Part shown: positions 15,827-26,773 of the stretch, piece by piece
Position numbering within the stretch: position 1 is the first letter of the stretch
Layout: each line of letters starts with the position of its first letter
Origin: a bacterium
GTDB taxonomy: Bacteria > Bacillota > Bacilli > Lactobacillales > Streptococcaceae
Assembly: GCA_905221235.1 (NCBI GenBank)
Contig: CAJNCJ010000001.1
Coordinates: 193,995-257,994, forward strand
Length of the DNA: 64,000 nt
Direction: 5' to 3'
Translations under genes and position numbers: made by a program
The notes under the pieces: model-generated
Databases searched by the model: none
Told to the model about the DNA's origin: nothing
What the model saw: the letters and a program-made list of their open reading frames with translations, nothing else

Positions 15827-17728
15827 TTAATCACGAGAATTTTCGTGGTTGCCTTCACTACTTGATTGAGTCGTAGCAGGTGCATTCCCTCGTTGATTTC
15901 CTTGTTGGTTCCCCTGACTTGGTGTTGTAGTAGAACCTTGGTTTCCACGTTGGGATGGTGCTGATGATGACGTTGACGGCGGTGTTTTTGGTTTGTAGAT
16001 TGAAATCTTGACACGCGTCTTAGTCAAATCAACCTTTTCACCCGCCTTTGGACTCTGTTCAACGACTGTACCCTCAGCAGTTCCATCAGGAGCTGTTGAC
16101 ACCTCTACAACTTCAATATTGGCTTCTTTAATACCGACAATTTGAACGAGATTGTTTTTAGTAAATTCAAGACTAGATCCTATATAACTTGGCATGGCAA
16201 CGCTGGTTACTTTCTTAGCAACGGTTAAGGTAATCGTTGAGGCCTTGCTCAAATCATAGGTTGTTCCGGCAGCTGGACTCTGTCTGAGAACAGTTCCTGC
16301 TTCGCTCTCACTTGATTCCTCTTCCTCAATTTTGATGAGATTTTCAGGAACCTTCTTCTGCTTGAGTTCTGCGATAACATCTGTCGATTTACGGCCGATA
16401 TAGTTACTCAATTGGAAGGATTGTTTGCCTGATGAGACTACCAAATTGATTTTCGAACCTTCTTTTCGAGTCTTTCCAGCTTCAGGATCTGTACGGATAA
16501 TCCGCCCTTCTTCCACCTTTTCACTAGCCTCTGATTTCTCCTCTCCAATCTCAAAATTGACTTTCTTGAGCGTTTCCTTGGCCTCCGCCACTGTCTGACC
16601 TGTCACATCTGGAATGGCAATGGTTGCAGGAGTTCTGGATAATATCCAAATCAGAGAGGCTGCCACCAATACAATGCTGGCCAACAAAATCATATAACGA
16701 ACTCTAAATTTCCGTTTCTTAACAGGCTTGCTTGCGTAATTGTCTTCTGAAGCCTGCTGACTCAGCTTCGCAGTCTGTGGCTTCGGACTTTGTGTTTGCA
16801 CCTTAGGAATCGAGGTCAAGGTACTCTGGGATACCTTTGGTAGAGTCTTGGTGTCTGCCTTAGTAGTATCATTAAATACCAGTTTAGGTTCATTTCGACG
16901 ATTGTAAGACAAGCTACTAGACAAATCCACATACATCTCTGCAACTGACTGATAACGATCTGTCAATTTCTTGGCAGTTGCCTTGATGACAACATTTTCC
17001 AAAGCCTGAGGCACAGATGGATTTTCATCAATAACTGATGGCAGTGGTTTTTGGAAATGCTGGAGAGCAATGGTCACCGCGCTATCCCCGTCATAAGGGA
17101 TATGGCCTGTCAGCATCTCATAGAAAATAATCCCCATGGCATAGATATCACTCTGCACAGTTGCCTTCGAACCACGCGCCTGTTCTGGTGACAAATAATG
17201 AACCGAACCCAACATAGAGTTAGTCTGAGTCAGACTCGTCTCTGCAAAGGCTACCGCAATCCCAAAGTCTGTGACCTTGGCAGTCCCATCTGGTGTCAAG
17301 AGGATATTTTGCGGTTTCAAGTCTCGGTGAACAATTCCTCTGGTATGGGCCAAACGCATAGCCAATAGGATTTGTCCCATGATACGGACGGCTTCTTCAT
17401 TAGAAAGAGGATAGTGTTCCTTGATATAGCGTTTAAGGTCCAGTCCAGCAACATATTCCATTGCGAGATACTGTTGACCGTCTTCCTCACCAATATCTGT
17501 TATCCGAACGATATGAGGATGGTCTAGATCTGCCATAGCTCTCGCTTCACGCTGAAAACGAGCTACAGCTATCGGGTCCGTCTGGTAGTTGGTCCTCAGG
17601 ACCTTCACTGCCACTTCTTCTCCGTCTAGAATTAAATCCTTGGCCAAATAGACATCTGCCATGCCTCCTCGGCCAATCTGTTTCACAATCCGATAGCGTC
17701 CGGCAAAAATCTTGCCGATTTGGATCAT
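15827..17728 (-). CDS. stkP: Eukaryotic-type Ser/Thr protein kinase with three PASTA domains
   Basis: StkP senses muropeptides or lipid II outside the cell and phosphorylates division and cell-wall proteins such as DivIVA and MapZ. Of 633 residues, 10-270 form the kinase ([13 protein letters not shown]-loop, catalytic [15 protein letters not shown], and [17 protein letters not shown] activation loop), about 340-362 the single transmembrane helix, and the rest is outside. I count three PASTA units, starting at [17 protein letters not shown] and [10 protein letters not shown]. The pneumococcal protein I remember has four in 659 residues. Here a longer Ser/Gln/Asn/Gly-rich tail of about 60 residues follows the last PASTA. 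The start overlaps the phpP stop (ATGA). Confidence 0.95.
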   Translation of the reverse strand: MIQIGKIFAGRYRIVKQIGRGGMADVYLAKDLILDGEEVAVKVLRTNYQTDPIAVARFQREARAMADLDHPHIVRITDIGEEDGQQYLAMEYVAGLDLKRYIKEHYPLSNEEAVRIMGQILLAMRLAHTRGIVHRDLKPQNILLTPDGTAKVTDFGIAVAFAETSLTQTNSMLGSVHYLSPEQARGSKATVQSDIYAMGIIFYEMLTGHIPYDGDSAVTIALQHFQKPLPSVIDENPSVPQALENVVIKATAKKLTDRYQSVAEMYVDLSSSLSYNRRNEPKLVFNDTTKADTKTLPKVSQSTLTSIPKVQTQSPKPQTAKLSQQASEDNYASKPVKKRKFRVRYMILLASIVLVAASLIWILSRTPATIAIPDVTGQTVAEAKETLKKVNFEIGEEKSEASEKVEEGRIIRTDPEAGKTRKEGSKINLVVSSGKQSFQLSNYIGRKSTDVIAELKQKKVPENLIKIEEEESSESEAGTVLRQSPAAGTTYDLSKASTITLTVAKKVTSVAMPSYIGSSLEFTKNNLVQIVGIKEANIEVVEVSTAPDGTAEGTVVEQSPKAGEKVDLTKTRVKISIYKPKTPPSTSSSAPSQRGNQGSTTTPSQGNQQGNQRGNAPATTQSSSEGNHENSRD

Positions 17729-18465
17729 TCTGCATCCTCCTCGTTCATAGAAACAAGGGCAACCGTAATGTTGTCTAAACCTCCTGCATTGTTAGCAAAA
17801 CGCACGAGCGTCGCTGTTTTATCTGCCAAAGGAATATCACTGGTTACAATATCACAAATCTCACTGCCTGAAATCATGTTAGTCAAACCATCACTATTGA
17901 GCAAGAGATAGTCACCTGGCTCAAGGGTAATCATTCCAAAATCAGGTTGAACTTCATCTTTTTGACCGATAGATTGAGTAATAATATTTTTCTGTGGATG
18001 GCTAGCTGCTTCTTCTGGTGTCAATTGACCTGCCTTAAGCAATTCATTGACCAAGGAATGATCGCTCGTCAACTGGTGGTATTCTTCCCCACGAATCAAA
18101 CCGATACGAGAATCTCCAATGTGAGCATAGATAGCCTGATTACCAATAATAGCAACAGCCTCTAGAGTTGTTCCCATTCCTTTATAGGCATCATCTTGCC
18201 CAAGTTGATGAATCTTTTGATTTTCAATTTCTAGGTAATTGGCGAACCATTCACGCACTTCATTGACTGTATCGATCTGGGTATCAACCCAAGCTATACC
18301 TAGGTCTGTTACCGCCATTTCACTAGCGATATTCCCTGCGCGATGACCTCCCATCCCATCAGCTAAAATAATCATGGTACGTCCAGCTCTATTGACATAG
18401 TGGTTGACATAGTCTTGGTTATTTGTTCGTTTCTGACCAACATCTGTTAATAATGAAATTTCCAT
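17725..18465 (-). CDS. phpP: PP2C-type Ser/Thr protein phosphatase
   Basis: The partner phosphatase of StkP; it removes phosphate from StkP and its targets in the cytoplasm. The 246-residue protein has the PPM/PP2C metal-binding motifs: [23 protein letters not shown], and [13 protein letters not shown] with late DNITVALV. It starts 14 bases after the rsmB stop and overlaps stkP by four bases, so it belongs to one rsmB-phpP-stkP transcript. Confidence 0.95.
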   Translation of the reverse strand: MEISLLTDVGQKRTNNQDYVNHYVNRAGRTMIILADGMGGHRAGNIASEMAVTDLGIAWVDTQIDTVNEVREWFANYLEIENQKIHQLGQDDAYKGMGTTLEAVAIIGNQAIYAHIGDSRIGLIRGEEYHQLTSDHSLVNELLKAGQLTPEEAASHPQKNIITQSIGQKDEVQPDFGMITLEPGDYLLLNSDGLTNMISGSEICDIVTSDIPLADKTATLVRFANNAGGLDNITVALVSMNEEDAE

Positions 18466-18479
18466 GTGTCAGTTCCTTC

Positions 18480-19793
18480 CTAATCCGATATCTTGCGAAA
18501 TTGACTGATAAAGAATCCATCACTTCCATACAATTCAGGTGTAATGAGGATACAGCCGTCTTTCATGATATCCTTACATTCATGTTCTAGTTTTACCTGC
18601 TCGAACTCAGGATGACTTTCTAAAAACGCCTCAACGACTTGAAAATTCTCCTCTGAGACAATGGTACAGGTACTATAAGTTATTATACCACCTTTGCGTA
18701 GTGTTTGACAAACACTACCTAATATTTCTAGCTGAATTTCCTGTAAGGACGCGAAATCTGCCGTTTCTTTATTGTATTTGATATCTGGTTTTCGGCGCAA
18801 AAGACCGATTCCTGAACAGGGAGCATCCACTAAAATCTTATCAAACGAATTCTGACCAAAAAATTCATGCACCTTTCTGGCATCCAATTTTTGCGTTTGA
18901 ACCCGATCTGCAACCCCTAAACGCTCCGCATTTTCTTGGATTAAGTCCAACTTGTGGTCATACAAGTCCAGAGCAGTAACCTGTCCTGTCGTGAGATAGG
19001 AGGCAATATGGGCTGTTTTCCCACCCGGAGCCGCACAGGCATCTAGGACCTGCTCATCACCTTGTAGATCAAGCGTCGGAGCAACCAGCTGACTGGACTC
19101 GTCTTGGATGGTAATGGCTCCCTCCGCAAACAAATCATGACCTGCAAAGTGCCCTTGCTCCTTGACCAGACCAGAAGGAGACAAGGATGAATCACTGGCC
19201 TCTAACAAGGCTTGAATTTCCTCTTTTCGGCTTAAATCAGTCACACGAATACTGGCCTTGTTGCGCACCAAAAGACTTTCAAAAATAGCTTGCGCTCGCT
19301 CTTCACCGTATTCTTCCTTAAGTTTAGACACGAGCCAAACTGGGAGAGAATAGGCAATGGAATCACGCTTGTTTTTTCGTTTGATGCTGGCAATATCTGG
19401 CCAGCCTTCACGCAGAATACGACGAAGGATGGCGTTGACTAATTTTTCACTGCCTTTTTTACGGACTTTGGCTAATTCTACTGCTTCATTGACTACAGCA
19501 TGATCTGGAATCTTGTTCAAATAGCGGAGCTGGTAGGCACTCATGAGAAGAAGGACATAAAGCCAACTGTCTAACTGGTCTCTGTCTTCGATAAAGTGGG
19601 ATAGGTACCATTCCAGAGTCAGTTTACGGGCTACCGTTCCATAGACCAGCTCGGTCACCAAGCCCTTGTCTGCTACAGAAAGTTGACTTCCCTTGAGATG
19701 CTTATTTAAGGCGATATTTGAGTATGCTTGGTTCACAAAAACATCCTCTAGCACTGCTAGGGCTAAACTTCTAGCCGTTTCTACTTTAGTCAC
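18480..19793 (-). CDS. rsmB: 16S rRNA (cytosine-967-C5) methyltransferase
   Basis: Also called SunL; methylates C967 of 16S rRNA with S-adenosylmethionine. The 437-residue protein has an N-terminal NusB-like helical domain (about 1-140) and a Rossmann methyltransferase domain with [30 protein letters not shown] and the nucleophile Cys in [13 protein letters not shown] take the GTG at 19793. A TTG just before it is also in frame. The AGGAG ribosome site lies within the end of fmt, and the genes overlap by eight bases. Confidence 0.93.
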   Translation of the reverse strand: MTKVETARSLALAVLEDVFVNQAYSNIALNKHLKGSQLSVADKGLVTELVYGTVARKLTLEWYLSHFIEDRDQLDSWLYVLLLMSAYQLRYLNKIPDHAVVNEAVELAKVRKKGSEKLVNAILRRILREGWPDIASIKRKNKRDSIAYSLPVWLVSKLKEEYGEERAQAIFESLLVRNKASIRVTDLSRKEEIQALLEASDSSLSPSGLVKEQGHFAGHDLFAEGAITIQDESSQLVAPTLDLQGDEQVLDACAAPGGKTAHIASYLTTGQVTALDLYDHKLDLIQENAERLGVADRVQTQKLDARKVHEFFGQNSFDKILVDAPCSGIGLLRRKPDIKYNKETADFASLQEIQLEILGSVCQTLRKGGIITYSTCTIVSEENFQVVEAFLESHPEFEQVKLEHECKDIMKDGCILITPELYGSDGFFISQFRKISD

Positions 19794-20721
19794 CAAATCG
19801 TTCTCCTACAGTCAATGTACGTCCAACTCCGTTGAGGAAGGAAGCAATGTCCATCTTAGGTTTACCAGCTGGCTGCACTTGTTTGAGGGATAGAGCCCCT
19901 TCTGCCGTTGCGACAATCAATTCTTTCTTGCCAATAGAAAGTATCTCACCTGGATTACCCTGACCTTCTACTGGTAGAGCTTCATAAATCTTAAAGCGGT
20001 CGCCCTTAAGGAAAGTATGGGCAACAGGCCACGGGTTCATTCCACGGATTTGGTTAAAGAGTTGACGATTGCTTTTAGTCCAATCCAACTTTTCTTCTTC
20101 TGGTTTGATATTTGGCGAGAAAGTAACCTGACTTGGATCCTGCGGTTCAGGTTTGATATCACCAGCAATATAAGTCGGTAGAGTGTCCAAAAGCAAATCG
20201 CGACCAACGAGAGCTAATTTTTCAAACAAGGTACCAACATTGTCCTCATCTGTGATCGGAATGCTACGACGAGAAATCATATCCCCTGCATCCATTTCCT
20301 TGACCATTTCCATAATGGTCACACCAGCTTCCTCATCCCCTTGAATCAAGGCATAATGGATAGGCGCTCCACCACGATGTTTTGGAAGAAGGGAGGCGTG
20401 AACATTGACCGCAAAATCCATGCTATCAAGGAGTTTACTTGGAAGAAACTGCCCAAAAGCAGCAGTCACAATTCCATCCGCTCCTAAATTCATAAGTTCT
20501 TCCATCTCTGGACTTCCAGATAATTTTTCCGGTTGGTAAATAGGGAGTCCTGCTTCTTTGGCAGCCTGCTTGACTGGGGTTTCTTGGATCACTTTTTTAC
20601 GGCCGACAGCACGGTCTGGCTGGGTCACAACGGCTAGAATTTCGTAACGGTCATCTGTCAAAAGTCCTTTTAAGACTGTTGCTGAAAAGTCGGGTGTCCC
20701 CATAAAGATTAGTTTTGTCAT
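19786..20721 (-). CDS. fmt: Methionyl-tRNA formyltransferase
   Basis: Formylates the amino group of Met-tRNAfMet so that it can start translation. The 311-residue protein has the formyltransferase fold with the catalytic Asn-His-Asp region, seen as [20 protein letters not shown] and [17 protein letters not shown], and a C-terminal OB-like tRNA-binding domain. It starts IFMGTPDFS after a strong GAAGGAGA site. It lies between priA (12 bases upstream) and rsmB (overlapping), the usual Firmicutes order. Confidence 0.97.
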   Translation of the reverse strand: MTKLIFMGTPDFSATVLKGLLTDDRYEILAVVTQPDRAVGRKKVIQETPVKQAAKEAGLPIYQPEKLSGSPEMEELMNLGADGIVTAAFGQFLPSKLLDSMDFAVNVHASLLPKHRGGAPIHYALIQGDEEAGVTIMEMVKEMDAGDMISRRSIPITDEDNVGTLFEKLALVGRDLLLDTLPTYIAGDIKPEPQDPSQVTFSPNIKPEEEKLDWTKSNRQLFNQIRGMNPWPVAHTFLKGDRFKIYEALPVEGQGNPGEILSIGKKELIVATAEGALSLKQVQPAGKPKMDIASFLNGVGRTLTVGERFGD

Positions 20722-20733
20722 ATCTTCTCCTTC

Positions 20734-23130
20734 TTATAAAAATTGCTGTGGCTCATGGTCAATACTGAGACGGAGCTCACTATTTTCCCTTTCTTGAGTC
20801 AAGGCCAGAACCTGATTTAGAGTCGGCCCCAGCTCATCTTCTAAACGGTATTTAATTAAAATCTGGTAATGATAGAGGTTGTGGGTACGAGCAATAGGTT
20901 TTGGCGTCGGCCCAAGGATGTTACTGGTTTCAGACAGGCCTGAGCGCAAAATGTTCATAACTTCATAGGCACGTTTGACCACCTCTTCTTCTTTCTTGTG
21001 AGAAAGGGTAATGCCAATGGTGAAATAATAAGGTGGATAGCCTAGTTGTCGTCTAATACCCATTTCATAGGCATAAAAGCCTTCGTAGTCCTGATCCTTG
21101 GCAAATCGAATAGCATAGTGCTGAGGATTGTAAGACTGAATCAAGACCTGCCCTGCTTTTTCAGCCCGTCCTGCCCGACCTGCCACCTGAGTCAAAAGTT
21201 GGAAGGTTCTCTCAGAAGAACGGAAATCAGGCAGATTCAAGGCTGTATCCGCATTTAGAACTCCGACTAGGGTCACATTTGGAAAATCCAAACCTTTGGC
21301 AATCATCTGAGTTCCTAGCAAGATATCCGCTTCTCCTCGCCCAAACTGGTCAAGCAGAGCTTGATGACTGCCTTTCTTACGAGTCGTATCCACATCCATG
21401 CGCAGAATACGTGCTTGCGGAAAGAGTTCTGCCAGCTCGTCATAAGCCTTCTGAGTTCCTGTCCCATAGTAACGAATGCTGCGGCTCTTACAGTTAGGAC
21501 AGACCTGAGGAATGTCCTTAGAAAAACCACAATAATGGCAGTTCATGGTCTTAGTATCCATGTGCAGAGTGAGGGAAATGTCACAGTTGGGACAAGTATC
21601 CACCGTCCCACACTCCCGACACATAACAAAGCTAGAATAACCACGACGATTGAGCATGAGAACCACCTGCTCTTTTTTAGCCAGACGGTCTTGGATGGCT
21701 TCTAGCAAAGGTGGCGTAAAGTTTGACGTCTCATTTTGTCCGATATAGTCTCGAAAGTCAATTACTTGAACCTCAGGGATCCTAGCCAAAGGATTGGCAC
21801 GTTGGGTCAGACGTAAGTGTTGATAAACACCTTTTCCAGCTCGCGCACGGCTTTCCAGACTAGGAGTTGCTGAACCAAGTACCAGGGCAGCTTGATTGTA
21901 CTGGGCACGTAAAAGAGCCACATCTCTAGCATGGTAGCGGGGATTACTGTCTTGCTTATAAGTCGCTTCATGCTCTTCATCGATAATCATGACACCTAGA
22001 TTTTTCAGTGGAGCAAAGATGGCAGATCTGGCGCCAACCACAACTTGGGCATCGCCGCGTTCCACCTTGCGCCATTCATCATACTTTTCACCATTGGATA
22101 GGCCTGAATGAAGAATGGCCACCTTGTCCCCAAAACGTGCTATAAAACGCTCCGTCATCTGAGGAGTCAGGGAAATCTCAGGTACCAGCAAAATAGCTGT
22201 CTTGCCCTTGTCCAAAGCCCCTTGGATAATCTGCAAGTAAACCTCCGTCTTCCCACTTCCCGTAATCCCTTGAAGGAGGAAGGGGGGCTGATGACTACCA
22301 ATAGCACTCACAACTGCATCACGCGCCTGTCTTTGCTCTGGATTCAACTCCAAAGGCTGACTTGCCTCAATTCCTTCAAAATAAGCAGCTGAGCGTTGAA
22401 CTTCCTTTTGAACTATGGTCACAGCACCTTGTTCCACAAAGAAGTTGACTTGCTCTCGCGAATAGAACTCTAACAAACTAGCCAAAGAAGCACTCTCAGG
22501 ATGAGACAGCAGATAGTCTCTCAGTTCTAACTTTTTCTTGGCACGTGCAGAAATCTCTACATTTTCTAATTGAGCAAGATCTACCTCATACCAAGACTGG
22601 GTCTTGACCTTCTTTTGATCAATCGCCTGATATTCTAGACCAAGCAGGCCTTTTCTAGTCAAACGCATCATTTCAGCTTGCTTACTTAAATCTAGAGAAG
22701 AAAAAGCAAGCGAATCCTCTGAACCAAACAAGCGCTCTCGGTCTTCCTGACTCAGACCTGCCAGAGGATAGAGAATCTTGTCATAGCTGGAGTTCAGAAA
22801 TCCTGGTAACATAGCCTTGAGGATAGAGATTTTGTAGGAGAAGACAGATTTGCGTAACTCCTCAGCCAGCCAGAGTTGTTCTTGCGTGAGAACAGGAGAA
22901 AAATCCAGCACCTCCGCAATATCTTTTAAATCTTGATTAACCTCTTCTTCATCTGGTTGGGACTCCAAACCAAGAACAATCCCTTGAATCAGGCGATTGC
23001 CCTTACCAAAAGGCACATGAACCCGCATCCCAACTTCTAGCATTCCCTCAAATTCCTCCGGAATCCTATAACTATAGGGTTGGTCCGTCTGCATCAAAGG
23101 CACATCCACAATAATCTTAGCTATAGCCAT
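20734..23130 (-). CDS. priA: Primosomal protein N', replication restart helicase
   Basis: PriA recognises stalled or collapsed replication forks and loads the replicative helicase. The 798-residue protein has an N-terminal DNA-binding domain (about 1-105), a superfamily 2 helicase core with GITGSGKTEVYL (Walker A), IIDEEHEATYKQ (Walker B) and VAGRAGRAEKAGQV (motif VI), and an inserted zinc module with CRECGTVDTCPNC, CHYCG and CPNC. Full length for the family. GAGGAGG precedes the ATG at 23130. Confidence 0.97.
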   Translation of the reverse strand: MAIAKIIVDVPLMQTDQPYSYRIPEEFEGMLEVGMRVHVPFGKGNRLIQGIVLGLESQPDEEEVNQDLKDIAEVLDFSPVLTQEQLWLAEELRKSVFSYKISILKAMLPGFLNSSYDKILYPLAGLSQEDRERLFGSEDSLAFSSLDLSKQAEMMRLTRKGLLGLEYQAIDQKKVKTQSWYEVDLAQLENVEISARAKKKLELRDYLLSHPESASLASLLEFYSREQVNFFVEQGAVTIVQKEVQRSAAYFEGIEASQPLELNPEQRQARDAVVSAIGSHQPPFLLQGITGSGKTEVYLQIIQGALDKGKTAILLVPEISLTPQMTERFIARFGDKVAILHSGLSNGEKYDEWRKVERGDAQVVVGARSAIFAPLKNLGVMIIDEEHEATYKQDSNPRYHARDVALLRAQYNQAALVLGSATPSLESRARAGKGVYQHLRLTQRANPLARIPEVQVIDFRDYIGQNETSNFTPPLLEAIQDRLAKKEQVVLMLNRRGYSSFVMCRECGTVDTCPNCDISLTLHMDTKTMNCHYCGFSKDIPQVCPNCKSRSIRYYGTGTQKAYDELAELFPQARILRMDVDTTRKKGSHQALLDQFGRGEADILLGTQMIAKGLDFPNVTLVGVLNADTALNLPDFRSSERTFQLLTQVAGRAGRAEKAGQVLIQSYNPQHYAIRFAKDQDYEGFYAYEMGIRRQLGYPPYYFTIGITLSHKKEEEVVKRAYEVMNILRSGLSETSNILGPTPKPIARTHNLYHYQILIKYRLEDELGPTLNQVLALTQERENSELRLSIDHEPQQFL

Positions 23131-23195
23131 CTTCTCACCTCCTCCTTGTCAGTACATTCTTGCAATAGAAAAAATAAGATTGAGTCCCCCCAACC

Positions 23196-23510
23196 TTAAA
23201 TTTTTTCACCATCTTCTTTTTCTTTAGCGATTTGCTCTTTGATTTTCTTTTCTTCTTCTTCTTTACGACGTTTTTCTTCTTCGATACGGCGACGCACTGC
23301 TTCACGTTTTCCTTCTGGGTCTGGGTGAATGGTAACGTTTCCTGATTCGATTTCTTCTAAAGCGCGAAGAGTTGATTTTTCAGACTTGAAACCTTGAGTT
23401 GCTGGCGCACCTGCTTCCAATTCGTGGGCACGTTTTGCTTCCAAGATTACGAGTGAATATTTTGATGGAACCTTGTCGAGCAAGGTATCAATAGAGGGTT
23501 TTAACATCAT
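23196..23510 (-). CDS. rpoZ: DNA-directed RNA polymerase omega subunit
   Basis: Omega helps fold and hold the beta-prime subunit. The 104-residue protein has the omega core [20 protein letters not shown] split by [13 protein letters not shown], followed by the streptococcal, highly charged Glu/Lys/Arg tail from about residue 65 onward. Two adjacent ATG codons open the frame; the first (23510) has AGGT at eight bases. It follows gmk by 24 bases, the usual gmk-rpoZ pair. Confidence 0.95.
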
Positions 23511-23534
23511 TTGCTTGTACCTATTTTCTAAATT

Positions 23535-24176
<642 letters not shown>

Positions 24177-24265
24177 TCAGTCTGTAAAAATAAAATAAGA
24201 TTTTCCTTCAGATAGTAGCATTTTGTGCAAACTATCCTTCTACAGTCTTTCTATCTAGTGTAACA

Positions 24266-24290
24266 AAAAAGCAGTAATTTTTCAACTGCT
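24266..24290 (-). terminator. Terminator after rny
   Basis: AGCAGT / ACTGCT stem with an A/T-rich loop, followed on the minus strand by TTTTTTG. It lies just past the rny stop at 24300. Confidence 0.75.
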
Positions 24291-24299
24291 CTTTCTTAT

Positions 24300-25913
24300 T
24301 TATTTAGCATAATCTACTGCACGAAGCTCGCGAATCACGGTTACCTTGATATTTCCTGGGTAATCGAGATTGTTTTCAATTTTCTCACGAACTTTGTGAG
24401 CCAAGATTGTGACTTTGTCGTCCTTGATTTGTCCTGGATTGACCATGATGCGGATTTCACGTCCTGCTTGAAGGGCAAAGCTAGTTTGCACTCCTTCAAA
24501 ACCGTTAGCAATTTCTTCCAAATCATGAAGACGTTTGATGTAGCTTTCAAGAGACTCACTACGAGCACCTGGACGAGCCGCGCTCAAGGCATCTGCTGCA
24601 GCGACGATAACTGCAATGACGCTCTCAGCTTCAACATCACCGTGGTGGCTAGCAATCGTATTGACCACAACTGGATGTTCCTTGTACTTACGGGCCAATT
24701 CCATACCGATTTCCACATGGCTACCTTCAACCTCACGGTCAATAGCTTTTCCGATATCGTGAAGGAATCCAGCACGACGGGCAAGTGCCGCATTTTCACC
24801 CAGTTCGCTCGCCATAATACCAGCTAACTTAGCAACCTCAATCGAATGACGCAAGACATTTTGTCCATATGAAGTACGGAATTGCAAACGTCCCATAATC
24901 TTCATCAAATCTGGATGAAGGTTTGGTGCACCAATCTCATAGGCAGCAGCCTCACCGTATTCACGGATCTTATTGTCAATCTCTTGACGGTTTTTCTCAA
25001 CCAACTCTTCGATACGAGCTGGGTGGATACGACCATCTTTGAGCAACATTTCCATAGTCATACGGGCAATCTCACGACGAATCGGGTCAAAACCTGACAA
25101 GGTCACCACTTCTGGCGTATCGTCGATAATCACATCGACCCCTGTCAAACTTTCAAAGGTACGAATGTTACGACCTTCACGACCAATAATGCGTCCCTTC
25201 ATAGTATCGTCTGGCAGATGAACTGTTGAGTTTGTTGACTCTGCTACATATTCACCAGCGATACGTTGCATAGCTTGAACTAGGATGTCCTTGGCCATTT
25301 TGTCAGAACGTTCCTTGACCTCTTGCTCAGCTTCGCGAATACGGCTAGCAATCTCCTTGGTCAAGTTTTCCTCTGTCTGTGCCAAGATAATATCTCGTGC
25401 TTCTGCCTGAGACAGGGCACCAATACGCTCTAGCTCTGCTTCTTTTTGTCTTTCGACTTCCTCTAATTGCTCTTCACGCGCATCAAGGTTTTTCGCTCTA
25501 TCAGAAATACTTTGTTCTTTTTGTTCAAGTGTTTGTTCTTTACTCGTCAAATTGTCGTCCTTACGGTCGAGGCTAGTAGCTCTCTCTGTCAGACGACTTT
25601 CGATTTGTTTGAGTTCTTGACGTTCTGATTTGAATTCAGCGTCCACTTCTTCACGGTATTTTCTGGCTTCTTCTTTGGCCTCCAATAGTGCTTCTTTTTT
25701 AAGAGACTTGCTTTCACGTTTAGCTTCATTAACAAGTAAATCTGCTTCACGCTCAGCTTGTCCACGTAAATTAGTTGCTTCTTGTTCAGCATTTAAAAGC
25801 ATCAACTCTGCAGCTTCCTGAGATGATTTCATCTTAGCTGAGATGCTGACATATCCAATGACTAAACCAATGATGACGGCAAAAACAGCAATCGCAAGCG
25901 ACATGATTTCCAT
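24300..25913 (-). CDS. rny: Ribonuclease Y
   Basis: A membrane-anchored endoribonuclease that starts bulk mRNA decay. The 537-residue protein has an N-terminal transmembrane helix (about 5-25), a long charged coiled coil (about 30-200), a KH domain with [12 protein letters not shown], and an HD domain with [14 protein letters not shown] and [12 protein letters not shown]. Length and architecture are standard. It has its own promoter (25962-25990) and a terminator after it, so it looks monocistronic. Confidence 0.97.
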   Translation of the reverse strand: MEIMSLAIAVFAVIIGLVIGYVSISAKMKSSQEAAELMLLNAEQEATNLRGQAEREADLLVNEAKRESKSLKKEALLEAKEEARKYREEVDAEFKSERQELKQIESRLTERATSLDRKDDNLTSKEQTLEQKEQSISDRAKNLDAREEQLEEVERQKEAELERIGALSQAEARDIILAQTEENLTKEIASRIREAEQEVKERSDKMAKDILVQAMQRIAGEYVAESTNSTVHLPDDTMKGRIIGREGRNIRTFESLTGVDVIIDDTPEVVTLSGFDPIRREIARMTMEMLLKDGRIHPARIEELVEKNRQEIDNKIREYGEAAAYEIGAPNLHPDLMKIMGRLQFRTSYGQNVLRHSIEVAKLAGIMASELGENAALARRAGFLHDIGKAIDREVEGSHVEIGMELARKYKEHPVVVNTIASHHGDVEAESVIAVIVAAADALSAARPGARSESLESYIKRLHDLEEIANGFEGVQTSFALQAGREIRIMVNPGQIKDDKVTILAHKVREKIENNLDYPGNIKVTVIRELRAVDYAK

Positions 25914-25961
25914 GTTTTTACCTCATTTTATTGTTATTCCGAATGACATACATTCTTTTAC

Positions 25962-25990
25962 ATTCTACCATAAAAAAGTGATTTTCACAA
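25962..25990 (-). promoter_or_regulatory. rny promoter
   Basis: Minus strand TTGTGA (25985-25990), a 17-base spacer ending in TATGG, then TAGAAT (25962-25967), giving an extended -10 as well as a near-consensus -35. Confidence 0.65.
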
Positions 25991-26101
25991 ACCTAAAATA
26001 GAATATGTTTTAGGGAATTTAGCGTGAATTTGGAGTTTAACTCCCTGAATTTATTTGGATAATCTTTATTACTGAGAATCCGTAACGTCAGTAAAAATTT
26101 A

Positions 26102-26129
26102 AAAAAGCCCACCTTTCAGTAGACTTAGT
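26102..26129 (-). terminator. Terminator after yoeB, one copy of a duplicated 28-bp repeat
   Basis: Minus strand ACTAAGTCTACTGAAAGG then TGGGCTTTTT. The stem AAGTCTAC / GTGGGCTT is imperfect, followed by T residues. The repeat includes the yoeB stop codon. The same sequence with one mismatch ends tmcAL at 26746-26773. Confidence 0.7.
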
Positions 26130-26379
26130 AATGATCTTTAAAGGACAAGAAAGCCACGCTATCTCCATCCATCATATAAATCAAGCGATTTTCTGCGTCG
26201 ATACGACGTGACCAGGCTCCTTGGTAGTCATACTTGAGTGGTTCTGGCTTACCTATTCCTGTAAAGGGATCACGTTGAATATCCTTGATTAGTTTATTGA
26301 TTCTTTTCAACGTTTTCTTGTCCTGAGTTTGCCAGTAGCAATAATCTGCCCAGGCATCTTCTGTAAACTTGAGCAGCAT
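26125..26379 (-). CDS. yoeB: YoeB family toxin, ribosome-dependent mRNA interferase
   Basis: YoeB binds the ribosome A site and cuts mRNA, halting translation until YefM neutralises it. The 84 residues match the family: FTEDAWADYCYWQTQDKKT at the start, LIKDIQRDPFTGIGKPEPLK in the middle, SRRIDAENRLIY with the catalytic Glu/Arg, and the C-terminal FKDHY with the catalytic His and the terminal Tyr. It starts three bases after the yefM stop, and its ribosome site (GAGGAG) lies inside the end of yefM. Confidence 0.95.
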   Translation of the reverse strand: MLLKFTEDAWADYCYWQTQDKKTLKRINKLIKDIQRDPFTGIGKPEPLKYDYQGAWSRRIDAENRLIYMMDGDSVAFLSFKDHY

Positions 26380-26382
26380 TCC

Positions 26383-26637
26383 TCACTCCTCAATAACATG
26401 GACTTGAGTGCTTCCAGCACGGACTTGAGCCATTCCTCGCAAAACCTTGTCTGATAACTCCTTATTTTGAGCGATTCTCAGAGTTTCTTGAATACTATCC
26501 CACTCGCTCTTGGAAAGGACTACAATGTCCTCGTCTGGATTTTTATTGACCACCGTCAAAGGTTCAAATTCATCGTTTACCTTCTTCATGTAGTCTTTTA
26601 AATGATTTCGGAATGTTGAGTAAAGAACTGCTTCCAT
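26383..26637 (-). CDS. yefM: YefM family antitoxin (Phd/YefM)
   Basis: The antitoxin binds YoeB and, with it, represses its own promoter. From the ATG at 26637 it has 84 residues: MEAVLYSTFRNHLKDYM (DNA-binding N-terminal domain), the VVLSKSEWDSIQETL segment typical of Phd/YefM proteins, and an acidic, extended C-terminus that wraps the toxin. The frame continues upstream, but only this ATG has a ribosome site (GAGG, seven bases). It is the first gene of the yefM-yoeB operon. Confidence 0.94.
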   Translation of the reverse strand: MEAVLYSTFRNHLKDYMKKVNDEFEPLTVVNKNPDEDIVVLSKSEWDSIQETLRIAQNKELSDKVLRGMAQVRAGSTQVHVIEE

Positions 26638-26745
26638 AACCATACCTCGTTTTACCTCTTTTCCACTATTATACACGAAAAGAAAGAAATTGTCAGGAAC
26701 TTGTACAAGATTTTCTTTTCTATCTATTTATTCGTAAAAATTCTC

Positions 26746-26773
26746 AAAAAGTCCACCTTTCAGTAGACTTAGT
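26746..26773 (-). terminator. Terminator after tmcAL, second copy of the 28-bp repeat
   Basis: Minus strand AAGTCTAC / GTGGACTT stem followed by TTTTTGAG. Identical to the yoeB terminator at 27 of 28 positions and likewise containing the stop codon. Confidence 0.75.

Noticed and set aside
24396..24827. A 143-codon plus-strand frame opposite rny
   Set aside because: It is a by-product of rny codon use, with composition unlike a real protein.
26030..26100. Inverted repeat TTACTGA / TCAGTAA upstream of rny
   Set aside because: It lies between yoeB and rny, where the yoeB terminator is already clear. It has no convincing T tract on the strand needed, so I did not call it.
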